From: CAWFLT01 sp963816795
Lineage (GTDB): Bacteria; Acidobacteriota; Vicinamibacteria; Vicinamibacterales; SCN-69-37
Length of the DNA stretch: 62,972 bases
Reading direction: 5' to 3'
NCBI GenBank assembly: GCA_963816795.1
Contig: CAWFLT010000018.1
Location: 1-62,972 of the forward strand
Shown here: one piece after another, positions 38,526 through 50,113 of the stretch
How positions within the stretch are numbered: position 1 is the stretch's first letter
Layout: each line of letters begins with the position of its first letter
Notes under the pieces: generated by a model
The model's database searches: none
What the model was told of the DNA's origin: nothing
What the model saw: the letters and a program-made list of their open reading frames with translations, nothing else
Program-made: the position numbers and the translations under genes

Positions 38526-40415
38526 TACGCGTCGAGCTTCGTCGGCTTTTTCAGATGATGGCCGGCCTTGTCCTGGTAGGCCTTGGCCAACGCGAGCAGC
38601 TCGGCTTCACCGAAGGGCCGCGCGAAGAACGTCACGTTGGTCGGTGTCCCGGCCTCGATGAACCCGTTGGGAACGTTGATGGCCGGATAGCACGCGAGGT
38701 TGGCCATCGTGGAATGCCGCTGCGCCGGACCTTGTGGCTGCGCCGGACCACCGGCGCCTCGTCCGCCGCGCCCGGCGCGGCCTGCGGGATCCGCCGCGCC
38801 TCCAGCGCCGGCACCAGCTGCACCTGCCGCCCCGCGAGCGCCCGCGGCGGCACCTGCTGCCGCGGTGACCTCCGCGCCGGCCGCCGCAGGATCCGCCGGA
38901 TCACCGCCTCGACCCCGGCCGCCGCCGCCACCGCCTGCGTTGGAGGCGACGAGATAGACGTCGACGCCCGCCGTCGCCGCCGCGAGGTCCGTCATCATCA
39001 TCATCCGCAGCCGCTGCGATTGGAGGAACTCCACCGCCGGCACCAGCCTGGCCGTGGCACGCGCCATGCGCGTGCCAGCCATCGTACCTGCTCGCGTGAG
39101 CTCGTCGAAGTACGCCGCCGACTCCACACCGAGCGCGCTGACGTTGGTCTGCGACACCGGAATCGTCAGCGGAATGAATTTCGTCACGCCGAGTGACCGC
39201 AGCGTCTCGAGCACCTGCTCCGCATTGGCCTTCACCGTCGCATTCGTGATGTCGTCGAACGACTCCTTGATATAGCCGACGCGGAGCGTCTTGATGTCCA
39301 GTTGCGCATTCCAGTTGAAGGGAATGTCCGAGACGCTCATGTCGCGGCCGTCCGGCCTGGCGATCGCCTGCATCACGATCGCGCAATCTTCGGCGTAGCG
39401 GCACATCGGACCGAGCCGATCCTGCGTCCACGACAGCGCCATGACGCCGTAGCGGCTGACCCGGCCGAACGTCGGCCGCAAGCCGGCCAGCCCGTTGCGC
39501 GCCGCCGGACTCAAAATGGAACCGCTCGTCTCGGTCCCGATCGCAAAGCCGACGCAACCGGCCGCAGTGGCCGATCCCGGCCCGGCCGACGACCCGCTCG
39601 ACCCCTGCGCCGGATCCCACGGGCTGTTGGTTCGTCCGCCAAACCACTGGTCGCCCGCCGCCAGCTCACCGGTCGCGAGCTTCGCGATCAACACGGCGCC
39701 GGCCTCGCGGAGCATCTCGACGACGCTGGCGTCGTAGTCGAAGGATCGATCCTTGAACGGCGCCGATCCCCAGGTGGTCTTGTAGCCCTTGACCGAGATG
39801 ATGTCCTTGGCGCCCCACGGAATGCCGTGCAGCGGGCCCTTGTATTTCCCTGCCGCGATCTCAGCGTCGGCCTGTTTCGCTTGCGCCAACCCAAGGTCGT
39901 CGAGAAACGTGACGACGTTGTTCAGCTTCGTGTTGTAGCGATGCAGCCGCGCGAGATACATCTCGGTCAACTGCAACGACGTCACCTGTTTCGTCCGAAC
40001 GAGCTCGGCGAGATGCCGGACCGGCCAGAACGCCACATCTTCGAGATTCGCCGGACGCTTCACCGCAGGCGCCGTGCTCAGCCGGAACGGCTGGCGGGTC
40101 CGGTTGACCGTGATGCCCGGCGCCAGCGCACTGAAATGGAACGGCGGCGAGACATCGAGTGGGATCTTGACCTTCCGGACCTCCTCGTAGCGCGTCAGAT
40201 TCTGGTTCGCCGTAGTTGACCATCGCCTGGCGATCGGCCTCCGGCAGATCGATCCCCTGCATCTTCAATGCCTCGGTGACCATCGCCAGCGTGATCCGCT
40301 GAGTGCCCTGATCCTGCATGCGCGCCCAGACGACGCCGGGCACGAGCGTCGATCCCAAACCGATGCTGGTGAAGTGCGTCATGAACCGGCGGCGGGCTTC
40401 ATCGAGAGTGGGCAT
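38525..40415 (-). CDS. Amidase (GatA family) with Tat-like signal, frameshifted
   Basis: About 630 residues. The start ATG 40415 gives RRRFMTHFTSIGLGSTLVPG, a twin-arginine-like signal; a frame change near 40212 joins the mature part. The Ser-Ser-Lys triad is present: Lys in HGIPWGAKDI, Ser in GSSGSSAGPGSATAAG and Ser in GTETSGSILSPA. Hydrolyses amide bonds; substrate unknown. An unusual low-complexity insert of Gly/Ala/Arg/Pro (about 65 residues, 38710-38920) interrupts the C-terminal part before HSTMANLACYPAINVPNGF. Confidence 0.88.
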
Positions 40416-40548
40416 GGGTGAGAATCTTACGGAGTTAGGTGTCAGAGTGCTACCTGATTTAGCCACTTTGAGCCGCGCTCTCCCCTTCAATCGCCATGCC
40501 CGTGGAACGGTTCCTGCATCGAATTGAATGGACGTCGCGAGGTGTGAA

Positions 40549-41058
40549 ATGGCTAACATCAGAACGCTCGTTCTTGCTCTCGGTGTGTCGGCAGTCACTG
40601 CCGCGGCCAGCGTTCAGCTCACCGCGCAAGCCGGCCGGAGCGAACAGGCTCCAGTCGCCCCGCCTCGGGTGGTGGGACTCGTGGGCTGTCTCGAGCGGCT
40701 GCCTCCGGTCGCCGGCCAGGCAGGGCAAGTGGCTCAGCCTGTGGGACCAGCGTTTCGGTTGACCAACGTGCACGCAGCCGACGCGCCGCCCGCGGCTGGA
40801 GCCGGGGTCGGCACAACGCCGCCGGCGGGGGCCAGGCCGCCGCTAGTCGTTGAACAGGAGTATCTGGTCACCGCGACAGAGACAGTCAAGCTGGCTGACC
40901 ACGTCAACACGCGCGTCGAAGTGACCGGCACCCTCAGTCAGGTGCCGGAAACAGCGCCGACGCAGCCGCAGCGCGGCGAAGTGAAGGCGCCGGCGCCGCC
41001 ACGTCTCACGATCTTGAAAGTGACGGCGATCAAGGCGGTGTCGAGCGAATGTAAGTGA
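40549..41058 (+). CDS. Small exported protein of unknown function
   Basis: 169 residues with signal peptide (TLVLALGVSAVTAAASVQLTAQA). The mature part starts VVGLVGCLERLPP and ends LTILKVTAIKAVSSEC, with a Pro-rich centre; this layout (one cysteine near the start, one at the end) recurs in small acidobacterial exported proteins with an OB-like strand order, but I cannot name a family. ATG 40549 follows GAGGTG by six bases; ATG 40528 is the alternative. Confidence 0.65.
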   Translation: MANIRTLVLALGVSAVTAAASVQLTAQAGRSEQAPVAPPRVVGLVGCLERLPPVAGQAGQVAQPVGPAFRLTNVHAADAPPAAGAGVGTTPPAGARPPLVVEQEYLVTATETVKLADHVNTRVEVTGTLSQVPETAPTQPQRGEVKAPAPPRLTILKVTAIKAVSSECK

Positions 41059-41064
41059 CGGTGC

Positions 41065-41222
41065 TGAGTGCTAGGTGCTAGGTGCGAGGTGCGAGGACAA
41101 TGCGGGTGCGAGGTGCGCGTGCGCAGAACGAACTGACGCTCGCCATGATTTCTGAATAACTAAAGTTGGCCAGCGGCAGGGTGTCCCTTGCACCCCGCAC
41201 CTAGCACCGAGCACCCCGCACC
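41065..41222. repeat. GGTGCNN heptamer repeat in inverted arms
   Basis: Left arm 41065-41115 has GGTGCTA, GGTGCGA units; right arm (41188-41222) is the reverse complement (GCACCTA, GCACCGA, GCACCCC). It lies at the convergent ends of two genes and is read through by the isomerase-like gene. A short relative lies at 47245-47272. Confidence 0.8.
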
Positions 41223-42118
41223 CGAAACGCCCTACCGAATCGATCCGCTCCAAGAACTCCCTGTTCGCGCGCGCGTTTGCGGTCGTCGCGTCGGGCGTGG
41301 CGCCGACGGCTACGCCTTCCACCATGATCGGGCCGTTGAAGCCCGCGGTCTTGAGGCGCTTGAAGATCGAGACGAAGTCGACTTTGCCGCTGCCGAATTG
41401 CGACATCACTTCGCCCTTCGGTTCCGGGCAGTCCTTCGCGCAGAATCCGGTCACGTACTTGACGACGGGTTCGAGCTCCACGAGCGGGTCCTTGCCGGTG
41501 TAGTAGATGATGTTGCCGGCGTCGTACCAGACCTTGAAGTTCGCGTGCGCGACCTTCTCCATGCATCGCAGGATCTCTTCTGACGCGCCGCTGCCGCCGC
41601 CGTGCGGCTTCAACACGATTTTGATCCGCCGTTTCTCCGCATACGCCGCGCCGTCGGCCATGACGCGATAGAAGTTCTCGTAGTCGGCGGGCCGATCGAC
41701 TCCGAACGTGAGCATGTATTCGAGCTCGAGCCGGCTCGCGTTGTCGATCTGGGTCCGCAGGTCCTTGATCGCCTCGTCGATCGGCATCGACGGCGTCAGC
41801 CGGATCGCGGTCATGTTGACGATCAGTCCGCGAGCGGTGATGCGCTTCTTCAACCCGTCGAGATACTCGGGCGTCGCCGCCGCAGACGTGAACGCTTCGC
41901 CGCGGTGCGTGCTGAGCAGGCCGGTGATGCCGTACCCCGCGGCCTTGATGCCGTCAAGTCCCTCGTCATACGTCCAACGGGTCCACGGGCGGTTGAAGCA
42001 GCCAATCGGCCACTTGGCGCCGAGCGACTGCATCGCGGCCGACAGATCGCTCACTCGCATGCAGCGTCCCGGCGGCAGCGGCAACAGAGGCTTCGAGAAA
42101 CTGTCGGCGATTGATCAT
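41071..42118 (-). CDS. Tat-exported sugar phosphate isomerase/epimerase-like protein 2
   Basis: Start ATG 42118 gives the Tat signal INRRQFLEASVAAAAGTLHA; a frame change near 42055 joins PIGCFNRPWTRWTYDEGLDG, LKPHGGGSGASEEI, VWYDAGNIIYYTGKDP and GPIMVEGVAVG, a xylose-isomerase-like TIM barrel with metal ligands in place. The last 45 codons translate the GGTGC repeat and are unlike the family, so the natural end probably lies near 41230. Related in type to 9886-10871. Confidence 0.8.
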
Positions 42119-42163
42119 GGTGTCATCCAATTCCAACACGCGAAGACAAGCGCTTCGCGACAT

Positions 42164-42284
42164 AACACGGAGATAACGCGGACGCACGGAGCACACGGAG
42201 ACGAGGGTTATTCCGGAGTAAAGCTCCCCCAGAATTCGACCCCGTGTTCTCCGCGCCGCCTCCGTGCGCCCCGTGTTCTGTAGC
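42164..42284. repeat. CACGGAG repeats in inverted arms
   Basis: Left arm 42164-42205 with CACGGAG units, right arm 42243-42284 with CTCCGTG-like units, about 38 bases apart. Same motif family as 21028-21344. It separates two minus-strand genes. Confidence 0.7.
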
Positions 42285-42292
42285 GAAGATCC

Positions 42293-43330
42293 TCACTCGC
42301 CGCCGGTCTTCTTCTTCAAATACGCGACGCGCAACGCCTCGATGAAGCGCGCATCCACCAGGCCGGGCGGATTGCCCTGGTAGTTGAGGTTCTGCGCGGC
42401 GCGGAACTTGTCGACGGCAGCGATGGCCTCTTCGTCGAAGAGATTGAGGCCGGCCGTCGTCTCTGGAAACGTCTCGAGTGCCGGACGCCACATGCCAACG
42501 GCGTGCAGCATGCGCTTCAGCTCGAGCACGTCGGGCCCTTCGATCCGCGAGAAGCTGCGATAGCCGAGGCGGCGCGCGGTCGCGTAGTAGATGCGCTTCA
42601 TCTCGGCCACCGGCTCGGGATGCTCGCCCACTTCGATCGCCAGCGCGATGAAGTCGCCGCCGCGCCCTGGATTCTTCGGATCGGCGATCTTGATCGCCGC
42701 CGACTGCAGGTTGCCCCAGCGGCGGTCGCCGCCTTTCGCCTGCCCCGCCTCGAGCGCCAGGATCATGCGCTCCGCCAGCGGCCAGCCCGACCCCTCGGTG
42801 GCTTCGAACGTCGACGCGACGGCCTCGATCACTTCAGGGCCGACCATGATGTTGGCCTGCACGGTGTAGTTGCGCCCTTGCTTGCTGCCGGCCCAGTTCC
42901 CGTTCTGCTTGCCGGTGTGCGCCGCGGCCCGCCCCTGCATGTCGATCATGCCGACCTGGCGCGACTCGCGCTGCTTGTCCTCGGCCATCAACTGTTGCAG
43001 GACATCGGCCGGCACGACGCCTTTGGCGAGCAGATCCAGCCCGCGCGGCCCGTACTCGACCATCGTCGAGGCTTGCGTGCAGACGGCGCCGACGCCGGCG
43101 CGAACGTGCGGCACGGCGCGGCCGACAAACGGCACGCGGGTCGTCACCGCTGCCCCTGACTGGCCGGTCGCCGGATCGATCGCGCAGAGCGAGAACGTCG
43201 AGTACTGCGGCAGCCCTTCCTCGTTGATGGTCACGCCATCGGGCGCGCGCAACTGAGCGAGCGCGGCGGGCGCCGGCACGAGCGACCAGGTGCTGACGAT
43301 GGTGGCGGCGAAAAGGCAGCGGGCGATCAT
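42293..43330 (-). CDS. DUF1028 protein, secreted
   Basis: Intact, 345 residues. Signal peptide CLFAATIVSTWSLVPAPAALAQ. The DUF1028 domain (Ntn-hydrolase-like fold) shows TFSLCAIDPATGQSGAAV, GVGAVCTQASTMVEYGPRGL and NYTVQANIMVGPEVIEAV. A C-terminal peptidoglycan-binding-like segment (LFDEEAIAAVDKFRAAQNL) follows. Function of the family unknown; probably a periplasmic hydrolase. Ends before the CACGGAG repeat. Confidence 0.85.
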   Translation of the reverse strand: MIARCLFAATIVSTWSLVPAPAALAQLRAPDGVTINEEGLPQYSTFSLCAIDPATGQSGAAVTTRVPFVGRAVPHVRAGVGAVCTQASTMVEYGPRGLDLLAKGVVPADVLQQLMAEDKQRESRQVGMIDMQGRAAAHTGKQNGNWAGSKQGRNYTVQANIMVGPEVIEAVASTFEATEGSGWPLAERMILALEAGQAKGGDRRWGNLQSAAIKIADPKNPGRGGDFIALAIEVGEHPEPVAEMKRIYYATARRLGYRSFSRIEGPDVLELKRMLHAVGMWRPALETFPETTAGLNLFDEEAIAAVDKFRAAQNLNYQGNPPGLVDARFIEALRVAYLKKKTGGE

Positions 43331-43347
43331 GAAGACTCCTGTGCCCG

Positions 43348-43683
43348 TCATTCTAGACGCGAGCCGGCCTTCAACGCCTGCTCGAGCGCCTTGACCGCGT
43401 CGACCGACTCGGGACGCCAGGCGCCACCAATCTCCCGCGTCATGAAGCGTTGCAGCGCGGCGACCGACCATCGTCCGGCGTTCGTCGTGAGATGCGCGAT
43501 GTCTCGCGCGAGATCGGCACGCTCGGTCTCGGAGGCGTCCGCGGAGAAGGCGGCCGCCGCGCCTTCGGGCGATCCATACTCGGCTTCGAAGTCTTCGTGC
43601 AGGTAGGCGCGCGCAAAATTGGCCAGCGCCGGTACCTGCGCGCGGCGAATCGTGGCGATCCGGCGACGCGGGGTCACGATCAT
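43348..43683 (-). CDS. CdiI-like immunity protein
   Basis: 111 residues. The block LANFARAYLHEDFEAEYGSP then EGAAAAFSADASE matches the CdiI_2 immunity domain found in contact-dependent inhibition systems. No CdiA toxin or secretion gene is in the window, so it is an orphan here. The start overlaps the stop of the GH28-like gene (ATGA), a tight coupling with no obvious logic. Other soluble small families could look similar. Confidence 0.6.
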   Translation of the reverse strand: MIVTPRRRIATIRRAQVPALANFARAYLHEDFEAEYGSPEGAAAAFSADASETERADLARDIAHLTTNAGRWSVAALQRFMTREIGGAWRPESVDAVKALEQALKAGSRLE

Positions 43684-46218
43684 TTCCTCGCTGCGACCAC
43701 GAACTCGACGTCACGATGAACGGGAAGGACTCCGTCGTGCACGATGAACCGGACGGTGTGCACGCCGGCCTGCGCGGCCTCAGGCGTCCAGGTGAATCTC
43801 CGCGTCGCGGGATCGAAAACTGCCCCTCCGGGCAAACCAGCGGCCGAGTACCGCAGTGTGGCGCCCTCCAGGACGCTCTTCGCGCTGACGACGAGCGAGA
43901 TCGGCTGCCCCACCATCCCCGACTGGCGCGGGAGCGCGTCGAAGAATGGACGGTACACGGTTCGAGGTTTCTCGTACGCCGCATCGGGCACCGCATAGGC
44001 ATACGGAGACGCGTCGGTTGGTGAGGTCGGGTGGCGGTACAGTGTGTCTGGTGGCGTGCCGGGGGCAGGTCGGTCGACCGTCACTTCACTGACGGTGAGC
44101 CCGGCCGGCGTCTTGAGATTCGTCACGGTCGTCGTCTTGTAGGGTTGATCGAGCACGTACTCGCGGCCGCTCTCGCGTTTCCGCCGGTTGGTCACCTTCA
44201 CCATGACGGGCGCCCCGCCCGGGACTGCCGCCGTGAACGTGCTGAAGGTCGCGCCGTCCACATCGTCGAGCACGACGGCCGGCCGGCGATCCTCGATCTG
44301 AAACGTGAACGTGACGTTGGCGACGGTCAATCCGCGAACGTGCCGCGCGTACAGGCCATACGCCGGCAGAATCCCGAAGTTGCTCGGTTCGGGGTACTCG
44401 CGTGGCATTTCAGGCACGTTGTAGGGATCATCCACCCACCCGCCCCGCCCGGTGGTCGCCGCGGCGTCCCAGCCAATCCGCGGAAGCAGCGCCTCGTTCT
44501 TGGCGAAGAAGGTGTTGACGAGCCACGGCAGCGACTGCGTCGCCGGCGCCGCCTGATAGGACGTGTACGCGTACGGCTGATTGATCTGGCGCTGTTCGAC
44601 GGCGTGCGCCATGGTCAGGCCGCCGCGATACTGGACCGTCACGTCACTGATGATCACGTTCTCGATCGGATGATCGACCAGGCCCGCGATCAGGATGGGG
44701 TAGCGCGGATCGGCGTCTTCGATCGTCACCCGGCGAATCTCGATGTTGCGGACCCGCGCGAACGGGGCACCGACGGCGTTCGCCATCAGCGGATTGCCCG
44801 GCTCGCTCGCGCCCGGATTGAGCCGAGTCGGCGTGGTCGGATTGACGATGGTGATCGGTGCTGTCGCGCCGCCGATGCGGACCGGCGTGTCCCTCACGTA
44901 CGACGGCACATGCCGGATCGGCGGGTAGTGTCCGTAGCGATCCGTGAGGCTCGGCAGCACCCACCCCGTCTCATCGAGCCGGACCGAGGGCTCCGCGCCG
45001 ACGGCGTCACTCACATTGGTCCCGGTCACCGGCGTCCGGCCACGATCGCCCAGGCGGATGAAAATCGGCGAACTGCTGACGTTCCGCATGCGCACGTCGG
45101 TCATCACGACGTCGCGCAGCTCGGCACCGTCAACCGACTCGAGCGCGAAGCCGCGCGATCGATCGAAGATCACGTCGCGAATGGTGACGCGATTGAAGCC
45201 GGTCGTCCCTTCGGTGCCGAACTTGACGCGCGCCGTCGGCCCGTCGCGATCGGTCGCAATCAGCTTGTTCGTCGAATAGACCTTGTCGATCACCGAACCC
45301 ACGTCGTAGCCGCTGACCGTGCACTTCTCGATCAGCACGTTCTGGGTCGGCAGCATCCGGCCCAAACCGAACGACGCCTTCAACACGATCGCGTCGTCCG
45401 TCAGCGAGTTGAAGACCGAATTCCTGATGGTGACGTCCTGCGAGGCGTCGACGTTGAGCGCGTCGCGGTTGGTGTCGACGATGACGCCGTCGATCGTCCA
45501 GCCGATGATCCCGGTGCCGATGATCGCGAAGTGGCCGCCGTTCTTGATCGAGAAGTCGCGAAAGACGATGCGCCGGCCGTGTTTGATCGCGATGGCCTTG
45601 TTCCCGGCGCCGGGCACGCCGGCATCGGGCCGGTTGCTGACTTCGCGCGGGTCGCCGGTGGTCAGCACGTGGAACGATCTCACCGCGCGCGTTGGTGTCG
45701 CTGCCGTCGATCAGCCCGGGCCCGGAGATCATGACGTCCTCGACCTCGAGCCCGTAGATCAGGCTGTTGGCCCAGTGGCTGTGCCCGTGATCCTGCAGAC
45801 CGACAAAGAGATTGGGTTCCGGGGCGTCGTAGAACCCGCCGCCCTGGCCGGCGCCCGTACCGGGGACGGCCGCGCGAAGGATCGACTCACGGCTGGCCAG
45901 ATGGAGCCCGACGCGGCTCTTCAGCCGAATCGTGTAGGTGTTGAAGACGCCGGCCGGGACCACGACCGTTCCGCCGCCTGCCGACGCGGCCGCGGCGATC
46001 GCGTCGTTGATCGCCCGCTGGTTGGCGACCGCCGGGCCGCCGGGTGCTGCGCCGAACTTCGTGATGTCGAAAAACGGCGCGCGCGGTTCGGGCAACGCCG
46101 TCACTCCGCTTCCGGTCGCCACGGGAATGGACTGCACCAGGAACGCGGACGCCGCCTGCGTGCCGATAGCAGCAGCCAGCGCTGCCGCGACGACGAACGC
46201 GGCCGTGTGTTTGCGCAT
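43680..46218 (-). CDS. GH28-like right-handed beta-helix protein, secreted, one frameshift
   Basis: About 845 residues. Signal peptide AAFVVAAALAAAIGTQAASA; then FFDITKFGAAPGGPAVANQR and AAASAGGGTVVVPAGVF, the pectate lyase/polygalacturonase N-terminus. A frame change near 45680 leads into the helix with NVDASQDVTIRNSVFNSLTD followed by DAIVLKAS, where the DD pair is the GH28 catalytic-type position. The C-terminus holds a putative Ig domain (TLRYSAAGLPGGAVFDPA). It should cut galacturonan- or related polysaccharides; exact substrate unknown. Codes in tight overlap with the CdiI-like gene. Confidence 0.85.
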
Positions 46219-46266
46219 CACGCGATGTTAACCCTGGAGCGGTTTGCAGATGTCGGCGAAAGCGGC

Positions 46267-47220
46267 CTACGGCTGATGGCTCTGCACGACGGCACGCACC
46301 ACCGCCTGAGGCCGCTGGTTCACGGTGAGGAACATGCGCCCGACGTACTCGCCAATCAGCCCGAGCAGCACGAGCTGCGTCCCCGAAAAGATCAGGAGCG
46401 CTGACATGATCGATCCCCAGCCGAACGTCGGGCCTTGATCGGTCAGCCGCCAGTACACCACCCAGCCGAACCCGGCCAGACCGGTGAGCGCGATGCACAA
46501 GCCGAGCGCGGTGGCGACCCGGAGCGGGAGCAGTGAAAAATTCACCCAGGCGCTCAGCCAGAGCCTGAGGAGCCTCCGCAGCGTATAGGTGCTTCTCCCG
46601 GCACGGCGAGGGTCGTGCCGCACCGCGATCGAGCCGATCTGTTGCGTCACCTGCAGGAGCAGCCCGTCGATATACGGATACGGCCCGGCGTACTCGGCGA
46701 CGCGCTTTGCGACGAACGCGCTCACGCAGCGAAAACTGGAGAGATAGAAGCCGTGCGGCTTGTCGACGGCCCAATCGGTCATCCGATTCGTGAACCAGCT
46801 GCCGAAGTTGCGAAACGCCGAATGCTGTTTCGCCGTGTAGTGACCGAACACGACGTCGAGGCCGGTCTTCACCGCGTGCTGCCAGAGCCGCACGGCCTCA
46901 GCCGGCGGATTCTGCCCGTCGTCGTCGAGGTTCACGATGTGGGCGCCCCGGGCGTGGCGCCAGCCAGTCAGCACCGCGTTGTGTTCGCCGAAATTGCGCG
47001 CGTGCTCGACCAGCGTGATGGGAATGCGCGCGTGGGCGACGAGCTTGCGGCAGACCTCGCCCGTCCGATCGGTACTGCCGTCGTTCACCAGCACGATCTC
47101 GTGTCCGCCCTCGATCGCGAGCCCTTCGATCTCGCGGACCACGCCCTCGATCGTCTCCGCGCTGTGGTACAGCGGCACGACAAAGGTGAGGGCAGGGTCG
47201 TTCGCGGCACGGCTGGTCAT
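46267..47220 (-). CDS. Family 2 glycosyltransferase (ArnC/DPM1-like)
   Basis: Intact, 317 residues. GT-A fold: LTFVVPLYHSAETIEGVV, IVLVNDGSTDRTGEVC, ARNFGEHNAVLTGWRHARG and the metal motif NLDDDGQNPPAE. Two C-terminal membrane segments (VATALGLCIALTGLAGFGWV and MSALLIFSGTQLVLLGLIGE) anchor it. Such enzymes move a sugar onto a polyprenyl phosphate for envelope glycans. ATG 47220 is preferred over the longer upstream frame. Confidence 0.9.
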   Translation of the reverse strand: MTSRAANDPALTFVVPLYHSAETIEGVVREIEGLAIEGGHEIVLVNDGSTDRTGEVCRKLVAHARIPITLVEHARNFGEHNAVLTGWRHARGAHIVNLDDDGQNPPAEAVRLWQHAVKTGLDVVFGHYTAKQHSAFRNFGSWFTNRMTDWAVDKPHGFYLSSFRCVSAFVAKRVAEYAGPYPYIDGLLLQVTQQIGSIAVRHDPRRAGRSTYTLRRLLRLWLSAWVNFSLLPLRVATALGLCIALTGLAGFGWVVYWRLTDQGPTFGWGSIMSALLIFSGTQLVLLGLIGEYVGRMFLTVNQRPQAVVRAVVQSHQP

Positions 47221-47241
47221 CCCAGGGAGATTACACACTAA

Positions 47242-47308
47242 CCGAGGGTGCTGGGTGCGGAGTGCTGGGTGCGACGGTACGTAGCGCGGCTCGGGTTTGG
47301 AGCCGCGG
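47242..47308. repeat. Short GGTGC heptamers and GTAG-GCGG hairpin
   Basis: GGTGCTG, GGTGCGG, AGTGCTG, GGTGCGA at 47245-47272 are followed directly by GTAG and the stem CGCGGCTC/GAGCCGCG (47285-47292 with 47300-47307, seven-base loop GGGTTTG). Located between the GT2 gene start and the end of the alpha/beta hydrolase, both on the minus strand; may end transcription of the hydrolase. Confidence 0.7.
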
Positions 47309-47323
47309 GATCGGCGCAGTGCC

Positions 47324-48347
47324 TCATTTGCCTGCAGGGCCCCGAAGACCGTCGAGCAGCCGGAGGATCGCGTCTGCCACCACCTGGGGATGGCTCGCAT
47401 AAATCAGATGGCCGCTGCCCGGCACCTTCTGCCACGTGCCGCGAGACGATCGGCGCGCGAGCTGCTGCTGCATGAACTGCCAGAGCGGCTCGAACTTCGT
47501 CGGATCGATCGGGATCATCGGCGGAAGAAGGCCGGCCGGGGTGTCGTGCGTGAGCACCGTCAACGGGATGTCGGGGCGCAGACGCGGCGCGTCCCTGAAC
47601 GCCTGGAGTGTCGCGGCCCGGCCGCGCTGCATGCCGCACAGCGTCGCCATCGGGGCCTGGCGGTAGATGAGCGCGCGCGAGCGATCCGCGCCCACGCCAG
47701 GCTGCCGGCGCAAATGCAGTGGATCGAGCCATTCAATCAGTCCGAATCGCTCCAAGGTCGGCGTCAGGCAGGCCGCGCGGCGCACCCAGTCGTGCAGCGC
47801 GATCGCGCCCGGAATGGCACGTCACCAATTCGAGCGCGCCGCTGTGACCCGCATCGACGAAGACCAGGCCCGCGACGGAATCGGGATAGCGCCGGGCGAA
47901 CAACTCGGCCGTCAAGCCTCCGACCGATGCGGGCACCAGCACGTACGGAGGACCGATGCCGGCACGATCGAGGAGGCTGTGCAAGTCGTCGGCGAGCAGG
48001 CCCGCCGAGATCGGCGTCGGGCCGGGATCGCTCCACCCCATGCCGACGCGGTCGTACGCACACGCCCGCGTCCGCCGGCTGACGACGGTGCGCACGGCAT
48101 CGAAACTCGCGGCCGATCCGAAGCTGCTGTTCTCGAAGATCACCGTCGGCGATCCCTCGCCCGAGCAGATGTAGTGCAGGCGGCGGCCGCCGATGTCGGC
48201 CAGGACGCCCGGCGGCGGAAAGCGGATCGCGTCGCGAGCGGCGCGGCGGGTTTCCGCGCGGGCGGCCAACACCGCCAGCGCGAGCCCGGCCACGGCCAGA
48301 GCGAGGCCGACGACGACGAGTCGAGCGCGAGGCGACCGGGGGATCAT
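47324..48347 (-). CDS. Alpha/beta hydrolase, membrane-anchored or secreted, one frameshift
   Basis: N-terminal hydrophobic anchor (LVVVGLALAVAGLALAVLA). Then DIGGRRLHYICSGEGSPTVI, YDRVGMGWSDPGP and the elbow VLVPASVGGLTAELFARRYP (Ser nucleophile). A frame change near 47815 joins the lid and the C-terminus VPGSGHLIYASHPQVV, which has the catalytic His. The acid is probably in LTHDTPAG. Typical soluble-epoxide-hydrolase/lipase-like fold; substrate unknown. Confidence 0.82.
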
Positions 48348-48410
48348 GGGCACGGCGGCGGGCTTAGCGTAGATCAGCGGATATAATCGCGCCGACTTCT
48401 TCGTCGAATC

Positions 48411-49571
<1,161 letters not shown>

Positions 49572-49590
<19 letters not shown>

Positions 49591-50113
49591 AGCGGTCTCG
49601 CGTTGGTGGCACCGGCCGCTCTGGCTGCTCTTCGTGATCGGATGTGGCCTCTCGGCCACCGCCACCGGCCGGTTCACCGTCAGACTCATCCTCGACGGCA
49701 TGATCTCGTTCGCGTTCGTCCCCGCGATCGGCATCGCGCTGCTCGCCGCCGTCGGGCGGCCACCGCAGAGCCGCATGCCGTTCGCGCCAGGCGATCGACC
49801 TCTTCTTCGCGGGCTACGCCGGTTGGCTGGTGTGGATGGTCGCGGTCGCGGCGGTCACCCTGGCGCTGCCGCCACGCGACCTCGGGCACTGGTTGATCCC
49901 GATTGAGCTGTCGATGTTGCTCCCGATCGTGTGGAGCGTCATCGCCGACTTCCGATTTCTTTCGCGATACGGCGGGACGCCGACCGCGTGCGGCGGCCGT
50001 CGCGGTGCTCGCGCACCGGCTGATCGGCTGGACGGCGTTCGTCGCCTGCTTCGAAGGCCGGGCCGCCTGGTCGCTTCTCCAGCCCGCGCGTCGCGGGGTG
50101 GTTCGGCGCGTGA
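49572..50113 (+). CDS. Small membrane protein upstream of the PHP hydrolase, frameshifted
   Basis: Read across frames from ATG 49572 (overlapping the oxidase stop): WHRPLWLLFVIGCGLSAT, LILDGMISFAFVPAIGIALLAAV, DLFFAGYAGWLVWMVAVAAVTLAL and LAHRLIGWTAFVA, i.e. four or five membrane helices. No family recognised. Ends at TGA 50111-50113, which overlaps the GTG start of the PHP gene. At least three frame changes. Confidence 0.5.
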
